Assembly: GCF_002532535.1 (NCBI RefSeq) | Contig: NZ_NQWI01000046.1 | Coordinates: 1-38,204 of the forward strand | DNA length: 38,204 nucleotides | Reading direction: 5' to 3' | From: Candidatus Viridilinea mediisalina | GTDB lineage: Bacteria > Chloroflexota > Chloroflexia > Chloroflexales > Chloroflexaceae | Part shown: in pieces, positions 8,731 through 16,292 of the stretch | How positions within the stretch are numbered: position 1 is the stretch's first letter | Layout of the letters: each line of letters opens with the position of its first letter | The notes under the pieces: generated by a model | What the model saw: the letters and a program-made list of their open reading frames with translations, nothing else | The model's database searches: none | What the model was told of the DNA's origin: nothing | Made by a program: the position numbers and the translations under genes

Positions 8731-9771
8731 GTGAACGAATCCCCTCCTAACGTCATGCCGCCAAAGATCGTCTGCCGCGATGTCTGGAAGATCTTTGGCC
8801 GGTCGCCCCGCCGTATCTTCAAGGCATTAGCGACCGAATCTACCCCACCTGCCCCGCCTGAGGGCCATATTGTCGCGGTGCGCGGCGTCTCGTTTGAGGT
8901 GCGCCCCGGCGAAACCTTTGTGGTCATGGGCCTCTCGGGTAGCGGGAAGTCCACCTTGGTGCGCTGTATCTCACGGATCACCGAGCCGACCCACGGCGAG
9001 ATTTTGGTTGACGGCCAAGATGTGTTACGCATGCGCCCGCTTGAGTTGCGGGAATTGCGCCGCAATCGTATTAGTATGGTCTTTCAACATTTTGGCCTCT
9101 TCCCCCATCGCCGCGTGATTGATAATGTGGCCTATGGCCTTGAGGTGCGTGGCGTTCCGCGCCCGAAACGGCGCGAACGCGCAGCCCAGGTGCTAGAGTT
9201 GGTGGGCCTGCAAGGTTGGGAGTACCACTTTCCCCGTCAGCTCTCCGGTGGTATGCAGCAGCGCGTTGGCCTCGCTCGCGCGCTTGCGGTAGACCCGGAT
9301 ATTCTGCTGTTTGATGAGCCGTTTAGTGCCCTTGATCCGCTGATTCGACGCGAAATGCAAGAAGAGTTGCAACGCCTACAAGCGACCCTGCATAAAACGA
9401 GTATCTTCATTACCCACGATTTTACTGAAGCGCTGAAGCTTGGCGATAAGGTTGCGGTGATGCGCCATGGCCAGATTGTTCAGGTGGGCACCCCCCAGGA
9501 GTTGGTACTCAATCCGATCAATGACTATGTTGGCGCATTTGTGCGCGATGCGCCGCGAGGCCGGGTGCTGACGGCCCAAGCGGTGATGACCAAGTGTAAT
9601 CCTGTGCCTCCCCCTGCTGATCGCCCAACCATTAGCGCCCACACCTACCTCGACGATCTGTTGCCGCTCATGGCCGCCTACGGCGATCCGGTGGCGGTCA
9701 CCGATGGCAATGGCTTTACCATTGGCCATGTGGATCGTGCCGGGGTTCTCAAGGCACTGATTCGGGAGTAA
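8731..9771 (+). CDS. Glycine betaine/proline ABC transporter ATP-binding protein (ProV/OpuAA-like)
   Basis: 346 residues from GTG 8731, with GAGGAG nine bases upstream. Walker A is GLSGSGKS (67-74), Q-loop Gln119, signature LSGGMQQ (171-177), Walker B ILLFDEP (191-197, catalytic Glu196) and switch His229 (ITHDF). The FVVMGLSGSGKS and SMVFQHFGLFPHRRV segments are typical of the quaternary-amine subfamily. A Pro-rich insert (about 35-46) lies where ProV has a longer helical segment. The C-terminal 70 residues look like a shortened CBS-type region; full osmosensing CBS pairs are absent. It acts at the cytoplasmic face, powering the fused permease downstream, and may be separately translated from the lipoprotein. 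Confidence 0.93.
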   Translation: MNESPPNVMPPKIVCRDVWKIFGRSPRRIFKALATESTPPAPPEGHIVAVRGVSFEVRPGETFVVMGLSGSGKSTLVRCISRITEPTHGEILVDGQDVLRMRPLELRELRRNRISMVFQHFGLFPHRRVIDNVAYGLEVRGVPRPKRRERAAQVLELVGLQGWEYHFPRQLSGGMQQRVGLARALAVDPDILLFDEPFSALDPLIRREMQEELQRLQATLHKTSIFITHDFTEALKLGDKVAVMRHGQIVQVGTPQELVLNPINDYVGAFVRDAPRGRVLTAQAVMTKCNPVPPPADRPTISAHTYLDDLLPLMAAYGDPVAVTDGNGFTIGHVDRAGVLKALIRE

Positions 9772-9778
9772 GGGAAGC

Positions 9779-9860
9779 ATACAGAAACGAGAAAGTAGAA
9801 AATAGGTTTGTGGCATCAGGATGCGCTAAATACCTCCAAACGGTAACGTGCCCTGAAAGC
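9779..9860. repeat. 82-bp dispersed repeat, copy A
   Basis: It starts with ATACAGAAACGAGAA and ends with AACGTGCCCTGAAAGC. The reverse complement of 23823-23904 matches with roughly nine differences by eye. Both copies begin just after the stop codon of the preceding gene. No ORF is conserved between them. Confidence 0.85.
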
Positions 9861-9883
9861 ATCTCTAAGAAACGCTAAAGCTG

Positions 9884-9969
9884 ATTGGGACGCCATGTTC
9901 GGCAATCTGCAATCTCCAATCTGCAATCTCCAATCTGCAATCTGCAATCTCCAATCTCCAATCTCCAAT
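9884..9969. repeat. Seeded heptamer array (SCAATCT), about 9.7 copies
   Basis: The seed ATTGGGACGCCATGTTCG is followed by alternating GCAATCT and CCAATCT units from 9902. The array ends 3 bp before the permease ATG at 9973, so it occupies the place where a ribosome site should be. Near-identical seeds precede the arrays at 13549 and, reversed, at 18259-18293. Confidence 0.95.
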
Positions 9970-9972
9970 GGT

Positions 9973-11973
9973 ATGACAACACGTTCCCAACCTCTTCCAT
10001 TTGAACAACCGAGTTTCCAACTCTTCCTGCAAGCCCTGATGTGGGTTGGGGTGGCGTTGGGGATTGGTGTGCTGGCTGTGGCTTGGCCAGCGGTGCCACG
10101 TGCGTTCCCTGAAGCATGGAATTTGGGGTTGCGTGCGCCGATTGATGAGTTTCAACGTTGGGTGATTGCCAATCGCGCTACCCATCCTGTCTTTGTCTTT
10201 GGCTTTACGCCGCTGAGTCGTGGGATTGACCAGGCGCTCCGCTTGAGTGAACAGATGCTGCTGCGCCCCAGTTGGTATGTGCTGTTGCTGATCTTTGGTT
10301 TATTTGGTTACCTTGCGGGTGGCGTGCGCCTCAGCCTCTTCTGTGCCGGGAGTCTGCTGCTCGCTGGCCTCTTTGGGCTGTGGGTGCCTACCATGCAGAC
10401 CCTGGCGCTCATGTTGGCTACGCTGGTGCTGGCTATCCTCATTGGTGTGCCGCTGGGCATGGCCGCAGCAGCGAGTAATCGCCTCGACCGGGTGTTGCGC
10501 CCTGTGCTTGACGCGATGCAAACCATTCCGGCCTTTGTCTATTTGGTGCCGGTCTTGCTCTTCTTTGGCGTAGCCCGCGTGCCAGCCGTGATTGCCACGC
10601 TGATCTATGCTCTGCCGCCCATCATTCGCCTGACCAACTTGGGGATTCGGCAGTCCAATCAGGCGGCGGTGGAGGCGGCGCAGGCGTTTGGGGCCACCCG
10701 CTGGCAGATTCTGCGGGGCGTGCAACTGCCTCTGGCCCTGCCAAGTATCCTCATGGGTGTCAATCAGACCATCATGATGGCGTTGAGCATGGTGGTGATT
10801 GCGGCCATGATCGGCGCAGGTGGCTTAGGCCGTGAGGTGCTGGTGGCACTGCAACGGCTCAATGTGGGCCGTGCGCTCGAAGCGGGCCTCGTGATTGTCT
10901 GTATCGCTATGCTGCTCGACCGGCTCAGTGCGGCGCTGACGCGGATTGACTTTGCTGCACCAGTGACGACGCAACGCAAGGATTTTTTGGCCCACTGGCC
11001 TGCGAGTGCCCTTGCGGCCCGGTTGCCCCATGATCTGGCCTACTACTTTCAGACCTATGGGCGCTTCATCAATGCGCTGCTACTCTGTGTGGTCGTGGTG
11101 CTTGTTGATGTCCTTGTATGGGGGCTGGGCAGTTTTCCGAGCGATTGGCGCTGGAGCCTGCGCGAACCGGCCAACTTCGCGGTTACCTGGGCACGCGATA
11201 ACCTCTACTTCATAACCGGGCCGCTGAGTGATGGCATTATCTACTACCTGCTCAACCCTAGCCGCGATCTGTTATTGAACCACCTGCCTTGGCCCGCTAT
11301 CATCTTGGCTATCGCGGCTATTGCTTATGCCTCTGGCGGACTGCGTTTGGCCTTGGGCACGGCGGCTGGCCTGGTCATGATTGGGCTGCTGGGCATGTGG
11401 GCACCCGCTATGGAGACCCTAAGCCAAGTGATTCTGATGGTGCTGATGACGGTGCTGATTGCGGTGCCAATTGGCGTCGTTGCTTCGCAAAGCCCCCGCT
11501 TCAGCGCCGCGCTACGCCCGATCCTCGACATCCTGCAAACCATCCCGGCCTTTGTCTACCTCGTGCCGGTGATTATGCTCTTCAATATCGGGCGCGTCCC
11601 CGGCCTGATTGCCGCCGTACTCTATGCGCTGCCGCCGGGCATTCGGTTGACCCAATTGGGCATCGAGATGGTGCCCAAGGTAACGGTTGAAGCTGCCGAG
11701 TCGTTTGGCTCTAGTCGGCTCCAGACAATGATCAAGGTACAAATCCCCCAGGCGCTGCCTTCGATCATGCTGGCAATCAACCAGATCATCATCATGGTGC
11801 TTGCGATGGTGATCATCGCGGGGCTGGTTGGCGGGGCGGGCCTTGGCATCGAAGCGGTACGCGGCCTCGCTCGCAACGAGACAGGCCGTGGCATTGAAGC
11901 AGGGTTGTCTATTATGATCCTTGCCATCATCCTTGATCGCATTACCCAAGCATGGGCACGAAGCAAAACATAA
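9973..11973 (+). CDS. Fused double-domain glycine betaine/proline ABC permease (ProW/OpuAB-like)
   Basis: 666 residues from ATG 9973. ATG 9895 is an alternative that would add 26 residues read from the heptamer array. Two homologous permease halves are present (about 1-335 and 337-666). Each has hydrophobic helices and the cytoplasmic EAA loop that docks the ATPase: EAAQAFGATRWQILRGVQLP (near 234) and EAAESFGSSRLQTMIKVQIP (near 573). Both carry the family segment QTIPAFVYLVPV and a GAGGLG or GGAGLG turn. The fusion supplies both permease halves of the importer in one chain, so no separate permease partner is needed. The halves differ enough to suggest an old duplication. No good Shine-Dalgarno is visible because repeats abut the start. 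Confidence 0.92.
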   Translation: MTTRSQPLPFEQPSFQLFLQALMWVGVALGIGVLAVAWPAVPRAFPEAWNLGLRAPIDEFQRWVIANRATHPVFVFGFTPLSRGIDQALRLSEQMLLRPSWYVLLLIFGLFGYLAGGVRLSLFCAGSLLLAGLFGLWVPTMQTLALMLATLVLAILIGVPLGMAAAASNRLDRVLRPVLDAMQTIPAFVYLVPVLLFFGVARVPAVIATLIYALPPIIRLTNLGIRQSNQAAVEAAQAFGATRWQILRGVQLPLALPSILMGVNQTIMMALSMVVIAAMIGAGGLGREVLVALQRLNVGRALEAGLVIVCIAMLLDRLSAALTRIDFAAPVTTQRKDFLAHWPASALAARLPHDLAYYFQTYGRFINALLLCVVVVLVDVLVWGLGSFPSDWRWSLREPANFAVTWARDNLYFITGPLSDGIIYYLLNPSRDLLLNHLPWPAIILAIAAIAYASGGLRLALGTAAGLVMIGLLGMWAPAMETLSQVILMVLMTVLIAVPIGVVASQSPRFSAALRPILDILQTIPAFVYLVPVIMLFNIGRVPGLIAAVLYALPPGIRLTQLGIEMVPKVTVEAAESFGSSRLQTMIKVQIPQALPSIMLAINQIIIMVLAMVIIAGLVGGAGLGIEAVRGLARNETGRGIEAGLSIMILAIILDRITQAWARSKT

Positions 11974-12010
11974 GTTAATCAAAATTACCCAAACCCAAAG
12001 GAGTACATTC

Positions 12011-12982
12011 ATGCACGAATCCGTCACACAGTTCATGGAACGCCACTTTCACCATTTCAACGCCGCCGAGCTCGTGCGCGCCGCGCGCGCCTATAGCGAG
12101 CATAGCGCCCAAGGCGGTATCTTTATGGTTACCCTGGCTGGAGCGATGAGTACCGCACGGCTCGGTTTATCGTTAGCCGAGATGATTAGGCAAGGGAAAG
12201 TTCACGCCATATCGTGTACCGGAGCAAATTTAGAAGAAGACATCTTTAATCTCCTTGGGCGTCAAGAGTACCAAAGCGTGCGCCAGTATCGCAGTTTGAG
12301 TCCACAAGATGACCAGAATTTGATGCTTAAAGGTTTGCATCGTGTGACCGATGTATGTATTCCTGAACACATATTTTTACGCTTTGGTGAGCGCATCCTG
12401 CAAGAGTGGGTAGATTGTGATCAAAAGCAGGAATCCTATTTTATCTATGAATACATCTATCGCATTCTCAAGGATGGATCGATCAAACATCTCTACCAAA
12501 TCGATCCCAAAGAGAGTTGGGTCGTAGCCGCATGTGAAAAGCAAATCCCCATTTTTACCCCTGGTTGGGAAGACTCGAGTCTTGGTAATCTCTTTGCCGC
12601 CCATTGTATCCGTCAAACGATCCAACGAACCTCAACGGTTCGCAATGGCATAGACACCATGATCGATCTTACCGCATGGTACCGTGAAAGCTCAAAGCAG
12701 CATGGCATCGGCTTCTTCCAGATAGGTGGCGGGATTGCGGGCGACTTTCCGATCTGTGTCGTACCAATGTTAGCCCAAGACCTCCATGTGGAAGATGTCC
12801 GGCCCTGGGCCTATTTTTGCCAAATCAGCGACTCAACCACCAGCTATGGCTCCTACTCTGGGGCTATGCCAAGCGAAAAGATCACCTGGGGCAAGATTAC
12901 AGCCACCACGCCTACATTTATGATCGAATCGGATGCAACCATCGTTGCTCCGCTTATCTTTGCGTATGTCTTGGGCTGGTAG
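12011..12982 (+). CDS. Deoxyhypusine-synthase-like protein lacking the catalytic lysine
   Basis: 323 residues from ATG 12011, with AAAGGAG seven bases upstream, 37 bp after the permease and so probably in the same operon. The fold signature is clear: IFMVTLAGAMSTARLG near 40 (NAD-binding start), ISCTGANLEED, IPIFTPGWEDSSLG, and the C-terminal run around YFCQISDSTTSYGSYSGA and ESDATIVAPLIFAYVLGW. True deoxyhypusine synthases have GGG-V-P-K-H, whose Lys carries the butylimine. Here the segment reads IGGGIAGDFPICVVPM (about 238-253) with no Lys. Close bacterial relatives share this form. It may act on another polyamine-type substrate or be non-transferring. Its GC is visibly lower than that of its neighbours in the first half. 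Confidence 0.88.
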   Translation: MHESVTQFMERHFHHFNAAELVRAARAYSEHSAQGGIFMVTLAGAMSTARLGLSLAEMIRQGKVHAISCTGANLEEDIFNLLGRQEYQSVRQYRSLSPQDDQNLMLKGLHRVTDVCIPEHIFLRFGERILQEWVDCDQKQESYFIYEYIYRILKDGSIKHLYQIDPKESWVVAACEKQIPIFTPGWEDSSLGNLFAAHCIRQTIQRTSTVRNGIDTMIDLTAWYRESSKQHGIGFFQIGGGIAGDFPICVVPMLAQDLHVEDVRPWAYFCQISDSTTSYGSYSGAMPSEKITWGKITATTPTFMIESDATIVAPLIFAYVLGW

Positions 12983-12993
12983 GGCGTAGCTCC

Positions 12994-13019
12994 TTGACAG
13001 CTACGGTATGATGTATAGT
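12994..13019 (+). promoter_or_regulatory. Possible promoter of the pilin gene
   Basis: A perfect TTGACA (12994-12999) and a TATAGT (13014-13019) lie 33 bp upstream of the pilin ATG, but the spacer is only 14 bp. The short spacer makes this doubtful unless an activator twists the DNA. Confidence 0.25.
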
Positions 13020-13051
13020 AGGCATATCAGCCTTTTATCAGGAGGACTATC

Positions 13052-13417
13052 ATGGTTCCCATTCAATCGCCCGATCCGCCTCCATCCACCAGCCTGCTGA
13101 ACGCCTTTTGGCAGCATGAGTCGCAGGGCTGGCATGTTCGTAGCGCCGGTCAAGGTCTTGTCGAGTACGCCCTCCTTTTGGTGCTTATTGCTATTGTTGT
13201 TATTGGCGGGCTCACCGTACTCGGAGACGAGGTCGAGGGTGTCTACTATGACATTGCCTGTGCTCTTGGGGGCGATTGTTCCGCCGACGCTGCCGATGAT
13301 CCTGCCAACCCCGGTGGCCCTCGCTCAGTACGACCAATTGATGTGAATGGTACGCCTACGTGTCCGGCGGGGTATTCCTTTCCATCGAATAATGCGAATG
13401 TCTGTTTGAGGAATTAA
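13052..13417 (+). CDS. Flp/Fap-type pilin-like protein (Tad pilus class)
   Basis: 121 residues from ATG 13052, with AGGAGG at optimal spacing. The prepilin motif GQGLVEY (33-39) fits the G/XXXXEY rule for TadV-type peptidases, with cleavage predicted after Gly33. The hydrophobic helix LLLVLIAIVVIGGLTVLG follows. The leader is unusually long (33 residues). The mature part has a C-terminal extension of about 60 residues with four cysteines, longer than typical 50-70-residue Flp pilins, so it may be a minor or pseudopilin. No tad secretion genes are in the window, so it is an orphan whose assembly machinery must be elsewhere. Confidence 0.85.
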   Translation: MVPIQSPDPPPSTSLLNAFWQHESQGWHVRSAGQGLVEYALLLVLIAIVVIGGLTVLGDEVEGVYYDIACALGGDCSADAADDPANPGGPRSVRPIDVNGTPTCPAGYSFPSNNANVCLRN

Positions 13418-13482
13418 GTCACCTTATGGATGCGAGGGGGGCCGTGTGGGAACGTAGTTCCTACATAGCCCCTTATTTTTTA

Positions 13483-13583
13483 ATACCAATTACCCTTGAA
13501 CATGCCGCATTATCAAGCATGCTAACGCCCATTGGGACGCCATGTTCGGCAATCTGTAATCTGCAATCTGCAATCTGCAATCG
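13483..13583. repeat. Boxed intergenic element ending in heptamer array
   Basis: Box 1 (ATACCAATTACCCTTGAACA...) lies at 13483-13510, box 2 (CATTGGGACGCCATGTTCGG) at 13530-13549, then five units of GCAATCT. The reverse complement of 18259-18353 has the same order: box 1, a variable spacer, box 2, then a heptamer array of different sequence (CTATCGG). Confidence 0.85.
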
Positions 13584-13685
13584 TAAATGGTATAAGGCCG
13601 CGTTACCGGACCTTGCAACACCATTCCGTCTCTTCACGTCATATCGGCAGAACGGAAGGATGTTGTTTGGAAAGGTAGGCTCCTG

Positions 13686-14768
13686 ATGAATCCCCACCCT
13701 GACCCGCGTGCGACCAATCCGGTACCCGATGAGGCTTACTATCGTCGCAACGAAATGACGCGCCGTTGGGGCACCCTGCTGCTTGTTGTCGGTGTGGTCT
13801 GGTTGGTCTTTGAATTGACCACGCGCGGCTCTATCTTTGGCGTAGGAATGGGCTTTGTAGAGCGTAGTAGCCCTCTGCCAGAGCAGCGTTATCGCGCCGA
13901 GCGGGTCGTGATCAGTGGTGTGAATGATCGCATTGAGTTGGTGGGTAGCAGTGGTTCCGAGGTGGTACTTGCGGCAAACCGCCGAGGTTATGGTTGGAAT
14001 GGCAGTACCGCAGAGCGGGCTGCCGAAAACCTTGAGGTGGTAGTCGAGCAGCATGATGGGCTGCTGACAATTGACGTACGCCGTCCGCCCTCAGTCGGCT
14101 CCTTCTTGGGGCGACGCCCGGCTGCCGATCTGCGCCTGAGTCTGCCAGAGGGAGTTGCAGCAGAGGTTGTGCTGACCAGTGGGAACATCATGATGCATAA
14201 CCTCCAAAGCGATCTTGTTTTACAGACCATCAGCGGTGCGATGAGCAGCCAAACCACGCTTGGTAGTTTCAATGCAACCACAACCTCAGGGGCCATACGG
14301 GTGCGTAACCATCAAGGCCCATTCCAAGCCCAAAGCATGAGTGGCGCAATTAGGGCGGAGGGTCAGCTTGAGGATGTGCAGGTCAATAGTGTCAGTGGCG
14401 CAATCCAGCTTGAGGGCAGCAACGGCCCCCTGGCTCTGAACACGATCTCAGGCAACATCACGATCAACGATGCACACGCTGCACGCTTAGACATTGATAC
14501 CACCAGTGGCTCGATCCAGGTCGTAGCTGCCCTTGAGCCTGCCGCTGAAAACAGGATTAACACGATCTCTGGTGGTGTCTCTATACGCCTGATCACCCCC
14601 GAAGATCTGCGTCTCGTCGCAACCACAGTCAGTGGCGATCTCAGTACCAACCTACTCCTCAACGAGCGTGTTGCCGAACGGCGTCAACTCATAGGCGTAC
14701 TTGGCAGTGGTACAACCCAGTTGACGGTCAGTAGCACCTCAGGTGCTATTCGGATCACGGGGCCGTAG
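13686..14768 (+). CDS. Membrane-anchored DUF4097-family beta-strand repeat protein
   Basis: 360 residues from ATG 13686. An N-terminal cytoplasmic tail (about 25 residues, Pro- and Arg-rich) is followed by one transmembrane helix (LLLVVGVVWLVFEL, about 31-44). Beyond it is an extracytoplasmic stack of short strands with a recurrent SGAI/SGNI/SGSI motif about every 20 residues from near 165 to the end, typical of DUF4097/adhesin-like beta-solenoids. No catalytic residues are seen. Relatives are often found near anti-sigma or stress genes; no such partner is here. A likely ribosome site is AAAGG upstream. The gene ends at the AGGAAAY array. Confidence 0.82.
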   Translation: MNPHPDPRATNPVPDEAYYRRNEMTRRWGTLLLVVGVVWLVFELTTRGSIFGVGMGFVERSSPLPEQRYRAERVVISGVNDRIELVGSSGSEVVLAANRRGYGWNGSTAERAAENLEVVVEQHDGLLTIDVRRPPSVGSFLGRRPAADLRLSLPEGVAAEVVLTSGNIMMHNLQSDLVLQTISGAMSSQTTLGSFNATTTSGAIRVRNHQGPFQAQSMSGAIRAEGQLEDVQVNSVSGAIQLEGSNGPLALNTISGNITINDAHAARLDIDTTSGSIQVVAALEPAAENRINTISGGVSIRLITPEDLRLVATTVSGDLSTNLLLNERVAERRQLIGVLGSGTTQLTVSSTSGAIRITGP

Positions 14769-14772
14769 GGGG

Positions 14773-14898
14773 AGGAAGTAGGAAACAGGAAATAGGAAAT
14801 AGGAAACAGGAAACAGGAAATAGGAAACAGGAAACAGGAAACAGGAAACAGGAAACAGGAAACAGGAAATAGGAAATAGGAAATAGGAAACAGGAAAG
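14773..14898. repeat. Heptamer array (AGGAAAY), 18 copies
   Basis: Exactly 18 units in perfect 7-bp register, mostly AGGAAAC and AGGAAAT with edge variants AGGAAGT and AGGAAAG. It begins 5 bp after the DUF4097 stop. The minus-strand open frame across it (Phe-Leu-Phe-Pro repeats) is an artefact of the period. Confidence 0.97.
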
Positions 14899-14933
14899 AA
14901 CACAAAAGGAAAGCAACAAACCCTAAAAAAACC

Positions 14934-14964
14934 CTCTGTGTCCTCTGTGCCTCTGTGGTGAAAA
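14934..14964. repeat. CTCTGTGCCTCTGTGGTGAAA dispersed repeat
   Basis: Inverse-oriented relative of 6070-6159 (ACCACAGAGGCAC). It lies in the convergent gap between the DUF4097 gene and the phosphodiesterase, which contains no gene. Confidence 0.5.
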
Positions 14965-15003
14965 TCTCTGCGCCCTCGCCCTCTCCCTCACCTCTGCGCC
15001 CTC

Positions 15004-16278
15004 TCACATCCCATAGCTCAACAGCGCCACCTGAGTCAACGCCTCGGCCTCACTCAACCCACCGTGGCCCCCCTTAAACTTGAGCGGGAAGCGTTCATCG
15101 GCCCACCAGACGCTGCTGTTAGGGTGGGCCAGCACCACAATGTTGCCCACACGACTTAGAAAGGCCGGGCCGACACTTGGGCCGAAGAAGCCAGCATTGA
15201 TCAACTCTTCGGTGGGGTAGACCTCGGCCTTGTCGGCGAGGATGTTCCGCAGTTCAGTGATCAACTCAGAGCGGCGTGCATCATCCACATAGAGGAAGAG
15301 ATCGCGGACGGAACCACTGGGCGCAATTGGCAGCCCATCACTGCCTCGGGGCGTGGCCGCCTCGAGGCTCGGGACGAGCCGGTTGAGCAGGTGCGTTTTC
15401 GCGGGTCGCACCGCAATCTGGCCATGGTCGGCAGTGAACATGAGTAACACCGGACGGCCCAGTTTCGTCAGGGTTGGGTGGAGCCAGCGTTCGAGGGTGG
15501 TCAGCAGCGTATCAAATTCGGCGGCGACGTGGGGCGCTTCGGGGCTATAGCTGTGAGCGAGGGCGTCGGCAGTATCAAGATAGAGTACGTGGTAGTGGGG
15601 GCCGCGCTTCTTGTGCAGCCGGAGTTGCATGATGACCAGCGCTTCGGCGAGGGTGCGGAAGGGAATCAGCTTGGCCCCCGCACAGACTGTGGTGGAGAAG
15701 GATGATTGGGCGTAGCTACTGTGCTGATAGACGGTTGAGGCGATACCCTGGGCTGCCAGGCGCTGGTATATGGTTGTCGTAGGCAGGATGGTTGCGGGCG
15801 CAACCCCCGCAGCGGCCAGCGTTTCGCGCTGACGATCGCCCGCAAAGGAGAAGAGCAGCGGGGCAATGACCCGTTGGCACTGCGGCTCATAGAAGAACCA
15901 CTCGAACACGCCCGAAGCGCCCGGCGTTAAGCCTGTATGCAGCGTCGTCATATGGGCCGCCGTGGTGGAAGGAAACATCGTCGTGAGGCGCGAAACCACC
16001 CCCTGCTGCATCAGCCGTTGCACGAAAGGATGCTGGTTGGCATAGCTTTCAAAAAAGCGCCAGCCGAAAGCATCAATTAAGACCAGCACAACCGTCTCAT
16101 GGTGGCTTGGTAGCCCACCTAACGCCGCATCAGGCAACCCCGCTGCCCCCTGGCCCGTCAAGAGCCGTTCAATCGTTGCAGGCAACGTAGCAAAGCCATA
16201 GCCCTCATAGAGCGGGCGGACAAAACCAGGGCCAAAGCGTGCCGCAGCGGTTGCTGCCAGCGAGTCTGGGTTAAGCAT
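15004..16278 (-). CDS. Type I phosphodiesterase / nucleotide pyrophosphatase family protein (alkaline phosphatase superfamily)
   Basis: 424 residues. ATG 16278 lies 14 bp after the amylosucrase stop; a GTG at 16311 overlapping that gene is less likely. Metal and nucleophile motifs are in order: Asp69 in VLIDAFGW, nucleophile Thr in FPSTTAAHMTTLHTG (103-117), Asp235 and His242 in YLDTADALAHSYSP, Asp284-His285 in FTADHGQ, and a late His in GGHGG (about 406). Two zinc ions would be held in an NPP-like site that hydrolyses phosphodiester or pyrophosphate bonds. There is no signal peptide, so it is predicted cytoplasmic. Co-orientation with amylosucrase suggests nucleotide-sugar or glucan-linked work, but that is inference only. 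Confidence 0.87.
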   Translation of the reverse strand: MLNPDSLAATAAARFGPGFVRPLYEGYGFATLPATIERLLTGQGAAGLPDAALGGLPSHHETVVLVLIDAFGWRFFESYANQHPFVQRLMQQGVVSRLTTMFPSTTAAHMTTLHTGLTPGASGVFEWFFYEPQCQRVIAPLLFSFAGDRQRETLAAAGVAPATILPTTTIYQRLAAQGIASTVYQHSSYAQSSFSTTVCAGAKLIPFRTLAEALVIMQLRLHKKRGPHYHVLYLDTADALAHSYSPEAPHVAAEFDTLLTTLERWLHPTLTKLGRPVLLMFTADHGQIAVRPAKTHLLNRLVPSLEAATPRGSDGLPIAPSGSVRDLFLYVDDARRSELITELRNILADKAEVYPTEELINAGFFGPSVGPAFLSRVGNIVVLAHPNSSVWWADERFPLKFKGGHGGLSEAEALTQVALLSYGM

Positions 16279-16292
16279 AATGATGAGGAATC

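Noticed and set aside
14684-15007. Minus-strand frame with Phe-Leu-Phe-Pro repeats
   Set aside because: It is a product of the AGGAAAY array and overlaps the end of the DUF4097 gene.
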